A stretch of 64,000 nt of DNA from CAVZYN01 sp963779515 (GTDB lineage Bacteria; Pseudomonadota; Alphaproteobacteria; Rhizobiales; Hyphomicrobiaceae): contig CAVZYN010000018.1 in assembly GCA_963779515.1 (NCBI GenBank), positions 673,187-737,186 on the forward strand, written 5' to 3'. This document shows, one piece after another, positions 24,693 to 34,762 of the stretch. The position numbers were made by a program, and so were the translations under genes. Below the pieces are notes generated by a model that was not told the origin of the DNA, made no database searches, and worked only from the letters and a program-made list of their open reading frames with translations. How positions within the stretch are numbered: position 1 is the first letter of the stretch; the number at the start of each line of letters is the position of its first letter.

Positions 24693-26009
24693 ATGAGCAA
24701 GTATTCCAAATCTGCTGCTGAGAGCACCGACATGTCAAACGCTGTTGCAATGCCCGACGAGGACTTCGACGATCGGCAAGTAGGTCACGAAAAGGCGCGG
24801 CCCATTCCGCGCATTTCGATCCAGGCCTTCTGCGAAGACGCAAAGACTGCTGAAGTGCTGCAGCTAGCAGCGGGTGACCGCCGCTTGGCCAAAGCCCACG
24901 TCAGCATCCACATGGGCGGTGCCGCGGCAGCGGTTGCTCACTATCAGGAAGCGCCAACCCCCAACCTGATCGTGATCGAGTCTGTTCTCGCCAGGTCCCA
25001 GATGTTGGGTGAGCTCGACCGGCTGGCCGAGTGCTGCGATGCTGGCACGAAAGTCGTCGTCATCGGCCGGCTCAACGACGTGCTGCTGTATCGCGAGCTG
25101 CTTAAGCGCGGCGTCAGCGAATACATCATTGCGCCGTTCGCGCCGCTCCAGTTCATGGAAAGCCTGTCGAACCTCTACAACAATCCAGATACCGATCCGG
25201 TTGGCAATGTTCTGGCTTTCATCGGCGCCAAGGGCGGCGTTGGTTCGAGCAGCATCTGCCACAACGTTGCTTGGTCCATGTCTGAGTTTCTGAAAAGCAA
25301 CGTCGTCGTTGCCGATCTCGACTTGGCATTCGGAACCACAGGCCTGGACTTCAACCAGGATCCTGTTCAGGGTATCGCCGACGCACTCCAGAGCCCCGAG
25401 CGCCTCGACGAGGTGCTGTTGGATCGCTTGCTCACCAAATGCTCCGAGCATTTGTCGATCTTTGCAGCACCCGTCATTCTCGATCGTGACTATGACATAT
25501 CGGCCGACGCTTGCGACATCGTCATCGATGTCGTGCGCCAGAACGTGCCGTACGTCGCCGTCGATTTGCCGCACACGTGGTCGTCCTGGGTAAAGCGCAT
25601 CTTGCTCCGCGCCGACCAGGTCGTGATCACCGCTGCACCTGATCTCGCCAATTTGCGGAACGCGAAGAACATCGTCGAACTCGTCAAGCAGAGCCGCCCC
25701 AACGATGCTCCGCCGCACCTCGTGATCAACATGGCCAATACACCGAAGCGTCCGGAGATCCCGATCAAGGACTTCGCCGCGGCTCTCGGTATCGAGCCGA
25801 TGCAGGTCATCGAGTTCGATTGTGAAACATTTGGTCAGGCATCGAACAATGGCCTGATGATCGAAGAATTCAATGCGAAGGCGAAGGCCGCACCCCAGTT
25901 CCGCGACATGGCGCTGACCCTTTCGAATAGGAGAGAACAGAAGGTGGAAAAGAAGGTCTCCACTTCGCCGCTCGCTCCGTTGCTCGAAAAATTTAAACTC
26001 AAGCGCTAA
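24693..26009 (+). CDS. cpaE: CpaE (TadZ) pilus-localisation ATPase-like protein
   Basis: 438 residues. Residues ~35-150 form a receiver-like domain (LIVIESVLARSQ, VVVIGRLNDVLLYRELLKRGVSEYI) and residues ~165-400 a MinD/ParA fold with a modified Walker A, FIGAKGGVGSSSICHNVAW, in which the usual GKT/S is GSS, and VVADLDLAFGTTGLDF. TadZ/CpaE proteins place the Tad machine at the pole. The gene is 12 bp after cpaD. Confidence 0.93.
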   Translation: MSKYSKSAAESTDMSNAVAMPDEDFDDRQVGHEKARPIPRISIQAFCEDAKTAEVLQLAAGDRRLAKAHVSIHMGGAAAAVAHYQEAPTPNLIVIESVLARSQMLGELDRLAECCDAGTKVVVIGRLNDVLLYRELLKRGVSEYIIAPFAPLQFMESLSNLYNNPDTDPVGNVLAFIGAKGGVGSSSICHNVAWSMSEFLKSNVVVADLDLAFGTTGLDFNQDPVQGIADALQSPERLDEVLLDRLLTKCSEHLSIFAAPVILDRDYDISADACDIVIDVVRQNVPYVAVDLPHTWSSWVKRILLRADQVVITAAPDLANLRNAKNIVELVKQSRPNDAPPHLVINMANTPKRPEIPIKDFAAALGIEPMQVIEFDCETFGQASNNGLMIEEFNAKAKAAPQFRDMALTLSNRREQKVEKKVSTSPLAPLLEKFKLKR

Positions 26010-26021
26010 GGATCAGATCTC

Positions 26022-27499
26022 ATGTTCGGCAGGCGCAGCAACGAGGGACCGGCTCCCCGTCGCATTACATCCACAGACACTGCTTCCGTTCCGGTGAAGC
26101 AGTCGGACGCAAAGGCAACGCCTCAGGCGCAGGCGGCCCCCCCACCGCCGCGGGCTGAGCCATTGGTGCAGCCCGAGCGGCGTCACTCCGAGGAGTATTA
26201 CGACGTCAAGACGACGGTCTTCAACGCCCTCATCGACACCATCGATCTGACCCAGCTCTCGAAACTGGAGCCGGCTGCCGCGCGCGAAGAAATTCGCGAC
26301 ATCGTCAGCGAGATCATCCAGATCAAGAACGTGGTCATGTCGATCGCGGAGCAGGAAGAGCTCCTCGAAGACATCTGTAACGACGTTCTTGGTTACGGAC
26401 CGCTCGAGCCGCTGTTGGCGCGCGACGACATCGCCGACATCATGGTCAATGGCGCCAGCACGACGTTTATCGAAGTCGGCGGCAAGGTCCAGAAGACGTC
26501 GGTCAGGTTTGCCGACAATGCGCAGTTGATGAACATCTGCCAGCGTATCGTGAACCAGGTCGGCCGTCGCGTCGATGAATCGAGCCCGATCTGCGACGCG
26601 CGCTTGCCCGACGGTTCACGTGTGAACGTCATCGCACCGCCGCTGGCGATCGATGGTCCAGCGCTCACCATTCGTAAGTTCAAGAAGGATCGTCTCCGCC
26701 TCGACAACCTCGTCAAATATAATTCGATTACGCCGGCGGCCAAGACCATCCTTGAAATCATCGGGCGCGTTCGCTGCAACATCCTCATCTCCGGCGGTAC
26801 CGGTTCGGGCAAAACGACCCTGCTGAACTGTCTCACCGGTTGCGTGGATCATGATGAGCGAATCATCACCTGCGAAGATTCGGCCGAACTTCAGCTGCAA
26901 CAGCCACACGTTGTACGTCTCGAAACACGCCCCCGAACCTTGAAGGCGAGGGCGAAATCACCATGCGTGATCTCGTCAAGAACTGCCTGCGTATGCGTCC
27001 TGAACGCATCATCGTCGGCGAAGTCCGCGGACCCGAAGCCTTCGATCTGCTGCAGGCGATGAACACCGGCCACGATGGTTCGATGGGCACGCTCCACTCC
27101 AACAGCCCGCGCGAAGCCATCAGCCGTCTCGAATCCATGATCATGATGGGTGGTTACTCGCTGCCATCCAAGACCATTCGAGAAATGATCACTGGCTCCA
27201 TCGACGTCATCGTGCAGGCCTCACGCCTTCGCGACGGTTCGCGCAAAATCACGCACATTACGGAAGTGGTGGGCATGGAAGGCGACGTCGTGACACTGCA
27301 AAACATCATCGTCTACGAAATCACCGGCGAAGACGCGAACGGCAAGTTGACGGGCCGGCATCGCTCGACCGGCATCGCGCGTCCGCGCTTCTGGGAGCGC
27401 GCCGAGTACTACAACGAGACCGCTCGCCTCGCCGATGCGCTCGCCAGCGCGGAAATCGTGGACCGTAACGGCAAAGTTCTGGGTGAAACGAATGGCTAG
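26022..27499 (+). pseudogene. cpaF: CpaF (TadA) secretion ATPase, frameshifted
   Basis: The Tad pilus motor ATPase, split by one frameshift. The first frame (26022-26934) gives the N-terminal domain, the ATPase core with Walker A LISGGTGSGKTTLLNCL and CEDSAELQLQQPHVVRLETRP. The second frame (to 27499) continues with MRDLVKNCLRMRPERIIVGE, the Asp/Walker B and His boxes (MNTGHDGSMGTLHSNSPREA) and the C terminus. Inserting one C in the five-C run at 26930-26934 restores ETRPPNLEGEGEITMRD, the expected family sequence, and a ~492-residue protein of normal length. Either a sequencing error in a C homopolymer or a very recent mutation; every other pilus gene is intact. Confidence 0.9.
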
Positions 27500-28523
27500 T
27501 GATTTTTTCGGCGACGATCTTGCCATCTATGGCTTGGTTATGGTGATCGCCATCGCCATCGCCGCGGTGCTGTATCTGATCATGATGCCCTACTTGTCCG
27601 GCCAGAAGCGGGCCGACCAGCGGGTGCAGGACATCTCGGAAGCCAAGCGGCGCTCATCCTCGGCCAAGAGCACCGCTGAATCTGCGACGACCAATAATAG
27701 AAAGCGCCAAGTTGCCGATACGTTGAAAAGCTTGGACGACCGGAAGAAGGCCCGGGAGAAGGTCAGCCTCCGCATCAAGTTGCTGCGGGCGGGGCTCGAC
27801 GTCAGCCCGCAAGCGTTCTGGCTGGGCAGCGTCGCCTGCGGTCTGGTATCCGCCGTTCTGGCATTTATCACCGGCCCCTCGGGATTTAGCCCGGAAGTCA
27901 CTATTTTGGTCCCGATTGCGGCCTTGATTGTCGGAACGCTCGGCATCCCGCGCTGGATCGTGGCGCGGATGACCAAGCGCCGTCAGAGCAAGTTCACAGG
28001 CGAATTCGCCAACGCGATTGACGTGATCGTACGTGGCGTGAAGTCTGGCCTTCCACTCAACGAGTGCTTGGGTATCATCGCGCGCGAAAGCCCAGATCCG
28101 ATCAATGGCGAGTTTCGCGAATTGGTCGAGCAGCAGCGCGTTGGTATCCCGCTCGCCGATGCATTCGAGCGCATGATGGTACGTTTGCCGATGCCCGAGG
28201 TTCGCTTTTTCGCCATCGTCATCGCCATTCAGCAGCAAGCAGGTGGCAACCTGTCCGAAGCCCTGGGCAACCTGTCCGGCGTTCTCCGCGACCGCAAGCG
28301 GCTGTCGGCGAAAGTGCAAGCGCTTTCGGCCGAAGCAAAGGCCTCCGCGGGCGTGTTGGCGAGCTTGCCGTTTATCGTGATGGTCCTGACCTACATTTCG
28401 TCCCCGACATACATTTCGATCCTCTGGACGACCAAGATGGGCCAGTTTTTGCTGCTGGCTTCGGCATTCTGGATGACCATCGGCGTGCTCGTCATGAGAA
28501 AAATGATCAACTTCAAATACTGA
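27492..28523 (+). CDS. tadB: TadB inner-membrane platform protein
   Basis: 343 residues, type II secretion GspF-like. An N-terminal membrane segment and a basic linker are followed by the F domain (FANAIDVIVRGVKSGLPLNECLGIIARES, FAIVIAIQQQAGGNLSEAL) and two C-terminal membrane helices. The ATG at 27492 overlaps the cpaF stop (ATGGCTAG), so the two are coupled. It is the platform partner of TadC. Confidence 0.93.
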   Translation: MASDFFGDDLAIYGLVMVIAIAIAAVLYLIMMPYLSGQKRADQRVQDISEAKRRSSSAKSTAESATTNNRKRQVADTLKSLDDRKKAREKVSLRIKLLRAGLDVSPQAFWLGSVACGLVSAVLAFITGPSGFSPEVTILVPIAALIVGTLGIPRWIVARMTKRRQSKFTGEFANAIDVIVRGVKSGLPLNECLGIIARESPDPINGEFRELVEQQRVGIPLADAFERMMVRLPMPEVRFFAIVIAIQQQAGGNLSEALGNLSGVLRDRKRLSAKVQALSAEAKASAGVLASLPFIVMVLTYISSPTYISILWTTKMGQFLLLASAFWMTIGVLVMRKMINFKY

Positions 28524-28562
28524 CGTCAGCGCTGGGTCAGGCTAAGGAACGGGAGCAGGTTT

Positions 28563-29534
28563 ATGGTTGATTTTGTCACGGCGCTGATGAAGCCGGAGGT
28601 GTTGATCACGCTCCTCGCGGCAGGTGCGGTGTTCGCAACGGCTTTGACCATCTTGTTGCCAGTGCTGTCGCGCGATCGTCTGACAGCGCGCATGCAGGTC
28701 ATGGCTGTCGAACGCGAGCAAATGCGCGCCGCGCGCGTCGCCGAGCTCGGCAAGAAGGACGGGACGAAGCTGCGGGCGACGCCGAAGGCGTTCATGCTCG
28801 AGATTGTCGAAAAGTTCGGCATTCGCGAGCAGTTCGATACCGAGGAAGTCCGCGACAAGCTGAAGATGGCGGGCCTCCGCGGGCAAGCGCCGCTTATCAC
28901 GTATATGTTCTTCCGGCTGGCGATGCCGGTCCTCGTGGCGATCGGATCGTTGATCTATCTGTTCCTTTTTGCCGAGTACGACTATCCGCCGCTCATCAAG
29001 ATCGCCGTGTCCATAGGCGCGGGTTATGTTGGCTTCTACCTGCCCAACATGTTCATCGAGAACCAGGTTCAGCGCCGTCAGACGTCGATCAAGAACGCGT
29101 TTCCAGACTCGCTCGATATGCTGCTGATTTGCGTGCAGTCGGGCATGTCGATCGAAGCATCATTCGGCAAGGTCGCGAACGAAGTCGGCAACACGTCGAT
29201 CGAGCTCGCCGAGGAACTGTCTCTCACCACGGCTGAACTGTCCTACTTGCAAGAGCGCCGCCAAGCCTTCGATAATCTAGGCAAGCGCACGGGCATCGCC
29301 GGCATCAAGGCCGTCTGTACCGCACTGATCCAGGCCGAGCGCTACGGTACGCCCGTTGGTCAAGCGCTGCGCGTGATGGCCAAGGAAAATCGCGACACGC
29401 GTATGGCCGAAGCCGAGAAAAAAGCCGCCGCGCTGCCGCCGAAGCTGACCGTTCCGATGATCATCTTCTTCCTTCCGGTTCTGTTCGTGGTCATTCTTGG
29501 CCCGGCCATCATCCAGGTCTTCGAATACAAATAA
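28563..29534 (+). CDS. tadC: TadC inner-membrane platform protein
   Basis: 323 residues, GspF-like: an N-terminal membrane helix, a pair of central helices (ITYMFFRLAMPVLVAIG), then FPDSLDMLLICVQSGMSIEASF and a C-terminal hydrophobic helix (MIIFFLPVLFVVILGPAII). Last gene of the tad transcript here; no TadD/TPR gene follows. It should pair with TadB around the CpaF motor. Confidence 0.93.
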   Translation: MVDFVTALMKPEVLITLLAAGAVFATALTILLPVLSRDRLTARMQVMAVEREQMRAARVAELGKKDGTKLRATPKAFMLEIVEKFGIREQFDTEEVRDKLKMAGLRGQAPLITYMFFRLAMPVLVAIGSLIYLFLFAEYDYPPLIKIAVSIGAGYVGFYLPNMFIENQVQRRQTSIKNAFPDSLDMLLICVQSGMSIEASFGKVANEVGNTSIELAEELSLTTAELSYLQERRQAFDNLGKRTGIAGIKAVCTALIQAERYGTPVGQALRVMAKENRDTRMAEAEKKAAALPPKLTVPMIIFFLPVLFVVILGPAIIQVFEYK

Positions 29535-29548
29535 ATCGGTGTCGCAAG

Positions 29549-29579
29549 TGCGCGCGGGTTGGTGGGGCGGCCGCGCGCA
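29549..29579. repeat. GC-rich hairpin after tadC
   Basis: TGCGCGCGG and CCGCGCGCA form a perfect 9-bp stem around a 13-base loop, 15 bp past the tadC stop. There is no T tract on either strand, so termination is only possible, not evident. Confidence 0.35.
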
Positions 29580-29642
29580 AACAAAAGACAATACCGTTCG
29601 GCCGGCAAAACGACGCTGAGCCGGAACTTCGGCCGGACGGCA

Positions 29643-30740
29643 TTAGACCATGTCTGCGACCAACTCTCCGATCGCCAGCGCCGATGTCAGCCCAGGGCTC
29701 TCGATGCCGCTGAGAACAACCAGACCATCGTGGCCGTGGACGGCGGGGCCATCGATCCGGAAGTCAGGCACCGGCTCTCCTTCGCGATAGAGCTTGGGCC
29801 GGATCCCCGTGTAATCTGGATGTAATCGTGCGGCGTCGAGCCCCGGATAGTAGCTACGAATGAAATCGAGAAATTTCGCGAGTTTCTCGGGCTTGAACGA
29901 ATAGTCGATCTCGGGGATCCACGCGATATCGGGACCAAACTTGCAGCGTCCGCCGAGATCGACGGTTGCATGCAATCCAAGCCAAGCCCCATCAGGCATC
30001 GGATAAATATGCCGTCCAAATGGCGACGTGCCGGAGAGCGCGTAGTATTGGCCGACGGCATAGTACGTTTCGGGCACTGTGTAGGTGTCGCCATAGGCGA
30101 GCGTCCGGGCCAGTTTCGTAACGTGCAGACCGGCTGAGAGAACCAACCGGTTGCAGGTAACGGCCGTCCCATCCGCGAGCGTCAGCGTAAACGGCCCGTT
30201 GCCGCCGCGCGCAATCTGGTCGACCTTGGACTGCAGAATCACTTGCCCGCCCGACGTTGTGATGTGCCCTTCGAGCGCAGTCATGAGGCCGTGGCTGTCG
30301 ACAATGCCTGTTGATGGCGACAGCATTGCCGCCGCACATTCTAGCTCCGGCTCAAGTCCGCGCGCCTGATCCCGCGTCAAGGGCTCGAGATCTGTGACAC
30401 CGTTCTTGATGGCGGTTTCGTGGATCGATTTCAGCTTCTTCAGCTGGCTTTCGTGGGTCGCGACCAGAAGCTTGGTGATCGGCTGATGATCGACTCCGTT
30501 CTCACGGCAGAACGCGTACAGCATCGCCTTGCCGCGCACGCAAAGTGTCGCCCGCAACGAGCCGGGCGGATAATAGATGCCGGCGTGGATCACCTCGCTG
30601 TTGCGCGACGACGTTTCCGAGCCGATGAGATCATGCTGCTCGAGCACCATGACCTCCTGCCCCTTGGCCGCAAGCGCTCGTCCGATCGCAAGCCCCACGA
30701 CGCCAGCGCCCACCACAATCGATTCGATATCAGCTGCCAA
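29643..30740 (-). CDS. FAD-dependent oxidoreductase, L-2-hydroxyglutarate oxidase (LhgO) type
   Basis: 365 residues. The dinucleotide fold is at the N terminus (IESIVVGAGVVGLAIGRAL, E of VLEQHDLIGSETSSRNS); SRNSEVIHAGIYYPPGSL is diagnostic of the YgaF/LhgO group; the C-terminal FAD motif is VVLSGIESPGLTSALAIGE. The start is inferred to be TTG at 30740 (product starting MAADIESIVVG) with GAGGGAG upstream; no ATG lies before the nucleotide-binding motif, and the long in-frame extension to 31550 overlaps the opposite-strand nuclease gene and has no homology. Likely role: oxidation of L-2-hydroxyglutarate or a similar 2-hydroxyacid. Confidence 0.85.
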   Translation of the reverse strand: MAADIESIVVGAGVVGLAIGRALAAKGQEVMVLEQHDLIGSETSSRNSEVIHAGIYYPPGSLRATLCVRGKAMLYAFCRENGVDHQPITKLLVATHESQLKKLKSIHETAIKNGVTDLEPLTRDQARGLEPELECAAAMLSPSTGIVDSHGLMTALEGHITTSGGQVILQSKVDQIARGGNGPFTLTLADGTAVTCNRLVLSAGLHVTKLARTLAYGDTYTVPETYYAVGQYYALSGTSPFGRHIYPMPDGAWLGLHATVDLGGRCKFGPDIAWIPEIDYSFKPEKLAKFLDFIRSYYPGLDAARLHPDYTGIRPKLYREGEPVPDFRIDGPAVHGHDGLVVLSGIESPGLTSALAIGELVADMV

Positions 30741-30872
30741 ACGACGTCTCCCTCGCCCAAGCGTGCCTGATCGCACGATTTTTCGAGGCATTCCAGCATC
30801 TCGAGAGAGAGACGGGCTGTGGAAATCTGCTCCGCCGCTTGCATGCGGAACGTTATCAGAACAAGAAGGCGC

Positions 30873-32000
30873 ATGACCTTCAAGTTCCTCCATACGGCCG
30901 ACTGGCAGATTGGCAAGCCGTTCACCAGTCTGGGCCCAGAGAAAGCAGCCGTGCTGCGCCGGGCACGACTGGACGTCATTGATCGGATGGCGCAGCACGC
31001 GCGCGACCACGGTATCGTGCACGCCCTGGTGGCCGGCGATGTCTTCGACAGCGAAACGGCATCTCCGGCGGTGGTCACCCAGCTGCTGTCGCGCCTTGCC
31101 GCCCACGCAGCCGTCACGTGGCATTTGATCTCCGGGAACCACGATCCGGCGCGTACGGGCAGCGTCTGGGACAGCGTGCGTCGCGCTGAGTGCGCGGCCA
31201 ACATCAGGCTTCATCTGACGCCAGCGCCTGCGGAGATCACCACCGGCGTGTGGCTGTTGCCGGCACCACTGGCGCAGAAATCTGCGGCAGCCGACCCGAC
31301 GGCCTGGATGGACACGGCGGCAACGCCTGACGGCACGATCCGCATCGGCATGGCCCATGGATCCGCCGTCGGCGACTTCGGCGGCGACGGCGGCGAGGCG
31401 CAGGTGCCGATCGACCCGCGACGCGCACGCCTCGCAAATCTGGCCTACCTGGCACTCGGCGATTGGCACGGCATGACGCGCATTGGTGAGCGAACCTGGT
31501 ACTCCGGAACGCCAGAGCCGGATCGTTTCAAGGACAATCAGCCTGGCCACGCGCTGTTGATCGAATGCGAAAACAACCGCGCAGTGCCGGTTGTCACGCC
31601 CATAAAAACCGCCGAATTCGATTGGCGGCCGCGCGCGCTGGCAATCGACACTCCTGATGACTTGGCCCCATTCGAGATGGACATCAAGCGCCTTGGCGCT
31701 GCGGCCTCGCGCACGCTCGTGTCGCTGGAACTCACGGGCCGGATCTCGATCGCCGATCGCACCACGCTCGACCGGCGGCTCGCGACACTCAAGGACACGT
31801 TGTTCGATCTCTCGGTTGCCGACGCGCGCCTAGCCGTTGCCAGCACCGCCGCCGATCTCGAGCGATTTGACGGCCCGCTGCGCGCCGTGGCTGACAAGCT
31901 CAGTCTGCAGGCATCATTGGATGGCGCCGCGCAGCAGACGGCGTCGCGCGCGCTGTCGCTGTTGGCCATGTTCGCTGATGATGCGGAGAATCGTGCGTGA
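30873..32000 (+). CDS. YhaO/SbcD-like DNA-repair metallophosphoesterase
   Basis: 375 residues. The calcineurin-like metal motifs are in order: FLHTADWQIGK, VAGDVFDSE, LISGNHDPA, GMAHGSAVG and LALGDWHGM. The C-terminal ~130 residues are a capping region. The ATG at 30873 starts right before the first motif; an in-frame ATG at 30819 adds 18 residues without homology. The stop overlaps the start of the large ATPase gene, the usual nuclease-ATPase operon of the YhaO-YhaN/SbcD-SbcC type. Confidence 0.9.
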   Translation: MTFKFLHTADWQIGKPFTSLGPEKAAVLRRARLDVIDRMAQHARDHGIVHALVAGDVFDSETASPAVVTQLLSRLAAHAAVTWHLISGNHDPARTGSVWDSVRRAECAANIRLHLTPAPAEITTGVWLLPAPLAQKSAAADPTAWMDTAATPDGTIRIGMAHGSAVGDFGGDGGEAQVPIDPRRARLANLAYLALGDWHGMTRIGERTWYSGTPEPDRFKDNQPGHALLIECENNRAVPVVTPIKTAEFDWRPRALAIDTPDDLAPFEMDIKRLGAAASRTLVSLELTGRISIADRTTLDRRLATLKDTLFDLSVADARLAVASTAADLERFDGPLRAVADKLSLQASLDGAAQQTASRALSLLAMFADDAENRA

Positions 32001-34579
32001 AGATTCGCGCCATCCGGCTGAAGGAAGTTGGTCTTTTCTCGCGCCCCGTGGCGCTCGAGGGGCTCTCGGGCCGGCTCGACGTGCTGGCCGGACCCAATGA
32101 ACTCGGCAAATCGACTCTGTTGCGCGCCATGCGCATGGTTCTGACCGAGAAGGCCACCGCCAAGTCCGGCGCCGTGCAAGCCCTGAAGCCTTACACCGGT
32201 GGCACGCCGCTCATCGAGCTGGAGTTCGAGGCCGAAGGGACGCTGTGGCGGTTGCGCAAGCAGTTCCTGGCGCGGCCCGGCGTCGAACTCGAGGATCGCG
32301 GCAATGGCCGGACCTTGAAAGGCGCGGATGCCGATCACCGGGTCGAGCAGCTTTTGCGGGCAGGGGACGACGGCTGGCTTGGTTTGCTCTGGGTCGATCA
32401 AGGCACGCCTCTGGCGCCGCTGACACCCGCAAAGACCCTCAGCGAGACGCTGGCGCGCGCTGTTGAAGCCGATGTGGCGACGGCCGCGGACGGCAGCAGG
32501 CTTCGCCGTGTCCGCGAGCAAGTGCGATCCGCGCTTGGCGAACTCGTGACACCCGGCCGTGGCCAGCCAACTGGCCGCTACATGCAGGCCATCAAGGCGC
32601 ATGAGTCGTTGCAGCGGGACGGTGACGCGGCGCTTCTGCGGCGGCAAGCAGCCGAATCGCGCCTCGATCAGTTGGCGGTGCTCGGCGCCGAGATCGGCGC
32701 GATCACCAATCCCAGTGCCGCCGCCGCCCGCGAAACCGCTGTCGAGCAGGCGGAGGCCGAATGGACCAAGGCCGAAGCCGCTGAACAGCAGCGCCGCGCC
32801 GCCGAACAGCGCGTTGCCGCCGAACTCTCAGCCCTTAAGCTCGCAACCCAGGAGGCGGCGGCCTTTGGCCAGCGCATGTCCGAGCACGCGACGCTGACCC
32901 GCGAGACGAGTGCGGACGACGCACAGCGGACCGAGACCGAAAAGGCGCGCGAAGTGGCCGCGGCGGAATTGATGCGCCTGCAGCGCACGCGCGATGACCT
33001 GCACAAAGCAGCAGCGGACCTCCAGCGCGACGCCAAAGCCGCGCGCGCCGCCCGCCTCGCGGATCAAGTGCGCCGTGCCCAATCCGAGGTCGCGGCCCGC
33101 GATGCCGCCGCACGCGAGTTGGTGTTTAACACCGCCACGCCGGATCTCGTGAAAACGGCCCGCGACACCGCGGCACGCGCCCGCGCCTTGGGTGATCGCA
33201 TGGCAGCAGCGGCGCCAACGATCTCCATTGCTTACGACGCAAAGCCCAGTTCTGCCTTGACGCTTCGCGGCCGGAAGCTGGCCGATGGCGAACGCATCTC
33301 CGCAACCGAACCGGTCGAGATCGAGATCGAGGGTGTCGGCAGTGTCACGATCACGCCCGGCAGTAGCGGCGACCATGAAAAACTCGCCGCCGAGTTGACG
33401 ATGGCCCGCTACGCAGCCGCCGCGGCACTGAAAAAGATTGGCGCCAAGACGCTGGCGGCCGCGGAGACGCTGGGCGAACAGCGCCAGCAATGCGAGCGTG
33501 CAATGGCCGAGGCTAGCGCGCGCCTCGCCGTACTGGCCCCGGACGGCATCGAGCAGCTCGCCGCGCAACACGCTCAGCTGTCGGCCGGCGCCGAGGGGAT
33601 GCCCGTGCCGTTGCGCACGCCGGGTGAAATTGACGCATTACTCGATGAACGCGCCGATGCGCTCGCCGCCTGTGATGCAGCCCACGAAAAGGCGCAGCAA
33701 ACGCTTGCCCGCCACGATCAAGAAATCGCCGGTATCACGGCGCGCATCATGCAGCGCGCGACGCGCATGGCCACACTGAATGCCGAACTGGCAGATGCTG
33801 AAACCCGATCAGTGCGGCAGCAAGCGTTCGCCGGACAACGCGCGGATGCGGAAGCCCGCCACGCTGCAGCCGTGCGCGAAGTATCCGCTTGGATGGCGGC
33901 CACCGTCGACGCGACGAGGCGCGTCACCCTTCAGCGGAACGTTCTTGCGGCCAAAACGGCGGTCGCCGCCTCAAATCAACGCCTTGCGCACTTGAAGCAA
34001 GAAGCTGCGCGCATTGAGGGTGCCTTGACCGCCGATCGGAACGACGATGTGGTAGCGCACGCTGCGGAAATGGCAGAGCAGCTGGCGATAGCCGCGGCCG
34101 ATCGGCACCGGATGGAGCGTGATGTCGCCGCATTGAAGCTTTTGGACAGCGAATTGACCGCTGCCGAATCCAGTACGCGTGACCGCCTGTCGGGCCCGGT
34201 CCTCGCGCGGCTCAGACCCTACGCGGATCTTGTGTTTCCCGGCGCCGAACTCGATCTCGACGACGGATTGCAGCCGGCCGGCCTCAGCCGGAGCGGTGCA
34301 AGTGAAGCGGCCAAAACTCTGAGCGGCGGTACGCAGGAGCAAATCGCGGTGCTCCTGCGGCTCGGCCTTGCGCGCCTGTTTGCGGACCGTGGCTCCGCCG
34401 TGCCGCTGATCCTCGACGATGCACTCGTCTATGCCGATGATCGGCGCATCGCCGCGATGTTCCGTGCCCTCGAAGCGGCGAGTGCGCATCATCAGGTCAT
34501 TGTACTCACGTGCCGCGAAACCACCTTCAAAGAGCTCAAGGGGGAGCGCCTTATGTTGACCAGGTGGGACGCAATTTAG
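31997..34579 (+). CDS. YhaN/SbcC-like SMC-family ATPase
   Basis: 860 residues. Walker A LAGPNELGKSTLLRAMR is at the N terminus; the middle (~200-770) is Ala/Glu/Arg-rich coiled coil; the C-terminal head has the signature LSGGTQEQIAVLLRLGLARL and Walker B AVPLILDDALVYADD. No CxxC zinc hook is present in the coiled coil, which separates it from classic SbcC/Rad50 and fits the YhaN group. It overlaps the nuclease gene by four bases and should form a double-strand-end processing complex with it. Confidence 0.9.
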   Translation: MKIRAIRLKEVGLFSRPVALEGLSGRLDVLAGPNELGKSTLLRAMRMVLTEKATAKSGAVQALKPYTGGTPLIELEFEAEGTLWRLRKQFLARPGVELEDRGNGRTLKGADADHRVEQLLRAGDDGWLGLLWVDQGTPLAPLTPAKTLSETLARAVEADVATAADGSRLRRVREQVRSALGELVTPGRGQPTGRYMQAIKAHESLQRDGDAALLRRQAAESRLDQLAVLGAEIGAITNPSAAAARETAVEQAEAEWTKAEAAEQQRRAAEQRVAAELSALKLATQEAAAFGQRMSEHATLTRETSADDAQRTETEKAREVAAAELMRLQRTRDDLHKAAADLQRDAKAARAARLADQVRRAQSEVAARDAAARELVFNTATPDLVKTARDTAARARALGDRMAAAAPTISIAYDAKPSSALTLRGRKLADGERISATEPVEIEIEGVGSVTITPGSSGDHEKLAAELTMARYAAAAALKKIGAKTLAAAETLGEQRQQCERAMAEASARLAVLAPDGIEQLAAQHAQLSAGAEGMPVPLRTPGEIDALLDERADALAACDAAHEKAQQTLARHDQEIAGITARIMQRATRMATLNAELADAETRSVRQQAFAGQRADAEARHAAAVREVSAWMAATVDATRRVTLQRNVLAAKTAVAASNQRLAHLKQEAARIEGALTADRNDDVVAHAAEMAEQLAIAAADRHRMERDVAALKLLDSELTAAESSTRDRLSGPVLARLRPYADLVFPGAELDLDDGLQPAGLSRSGASEAAKTLSGGTQEQIAVLLRLGLARLFADRGSAVPLILDDALVYADDRRIAAMFRALEAASAHHQVIVLTCRETTFKELKGERLMLTRWDAI

Positions 34580-34762
34580 GGCTTGAGGCGGCGCAATGGC
34601 GGGCACGTGCTGAGGTCATCAGTCCGCTGGATGCGCGCGCCAAAAGGATCGCAGCACTCTGTGGCTGTTCCATTTGTTGTTGTTGCGACCAGTATGATGT
34701 AGTGTTCTAGGCCTATATTGAAAAACGATATTCTCGTCATTGACTGATATTGGCGCTAAACG

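Noticed and set aside
29549..29579. Intrinsic terminator after tadC
   Set aside because: A strong stem exists but no T tract follows on either strand; listed only as a hairpin.
30741..31550. 270-residue N-terminal extension of the FAD oxidoreductase
   Set aside because: It overlaps the opposite-strand nuclease gene and shows no homology; a TTG start with a good ribosome site directly precedes the FAD motif.
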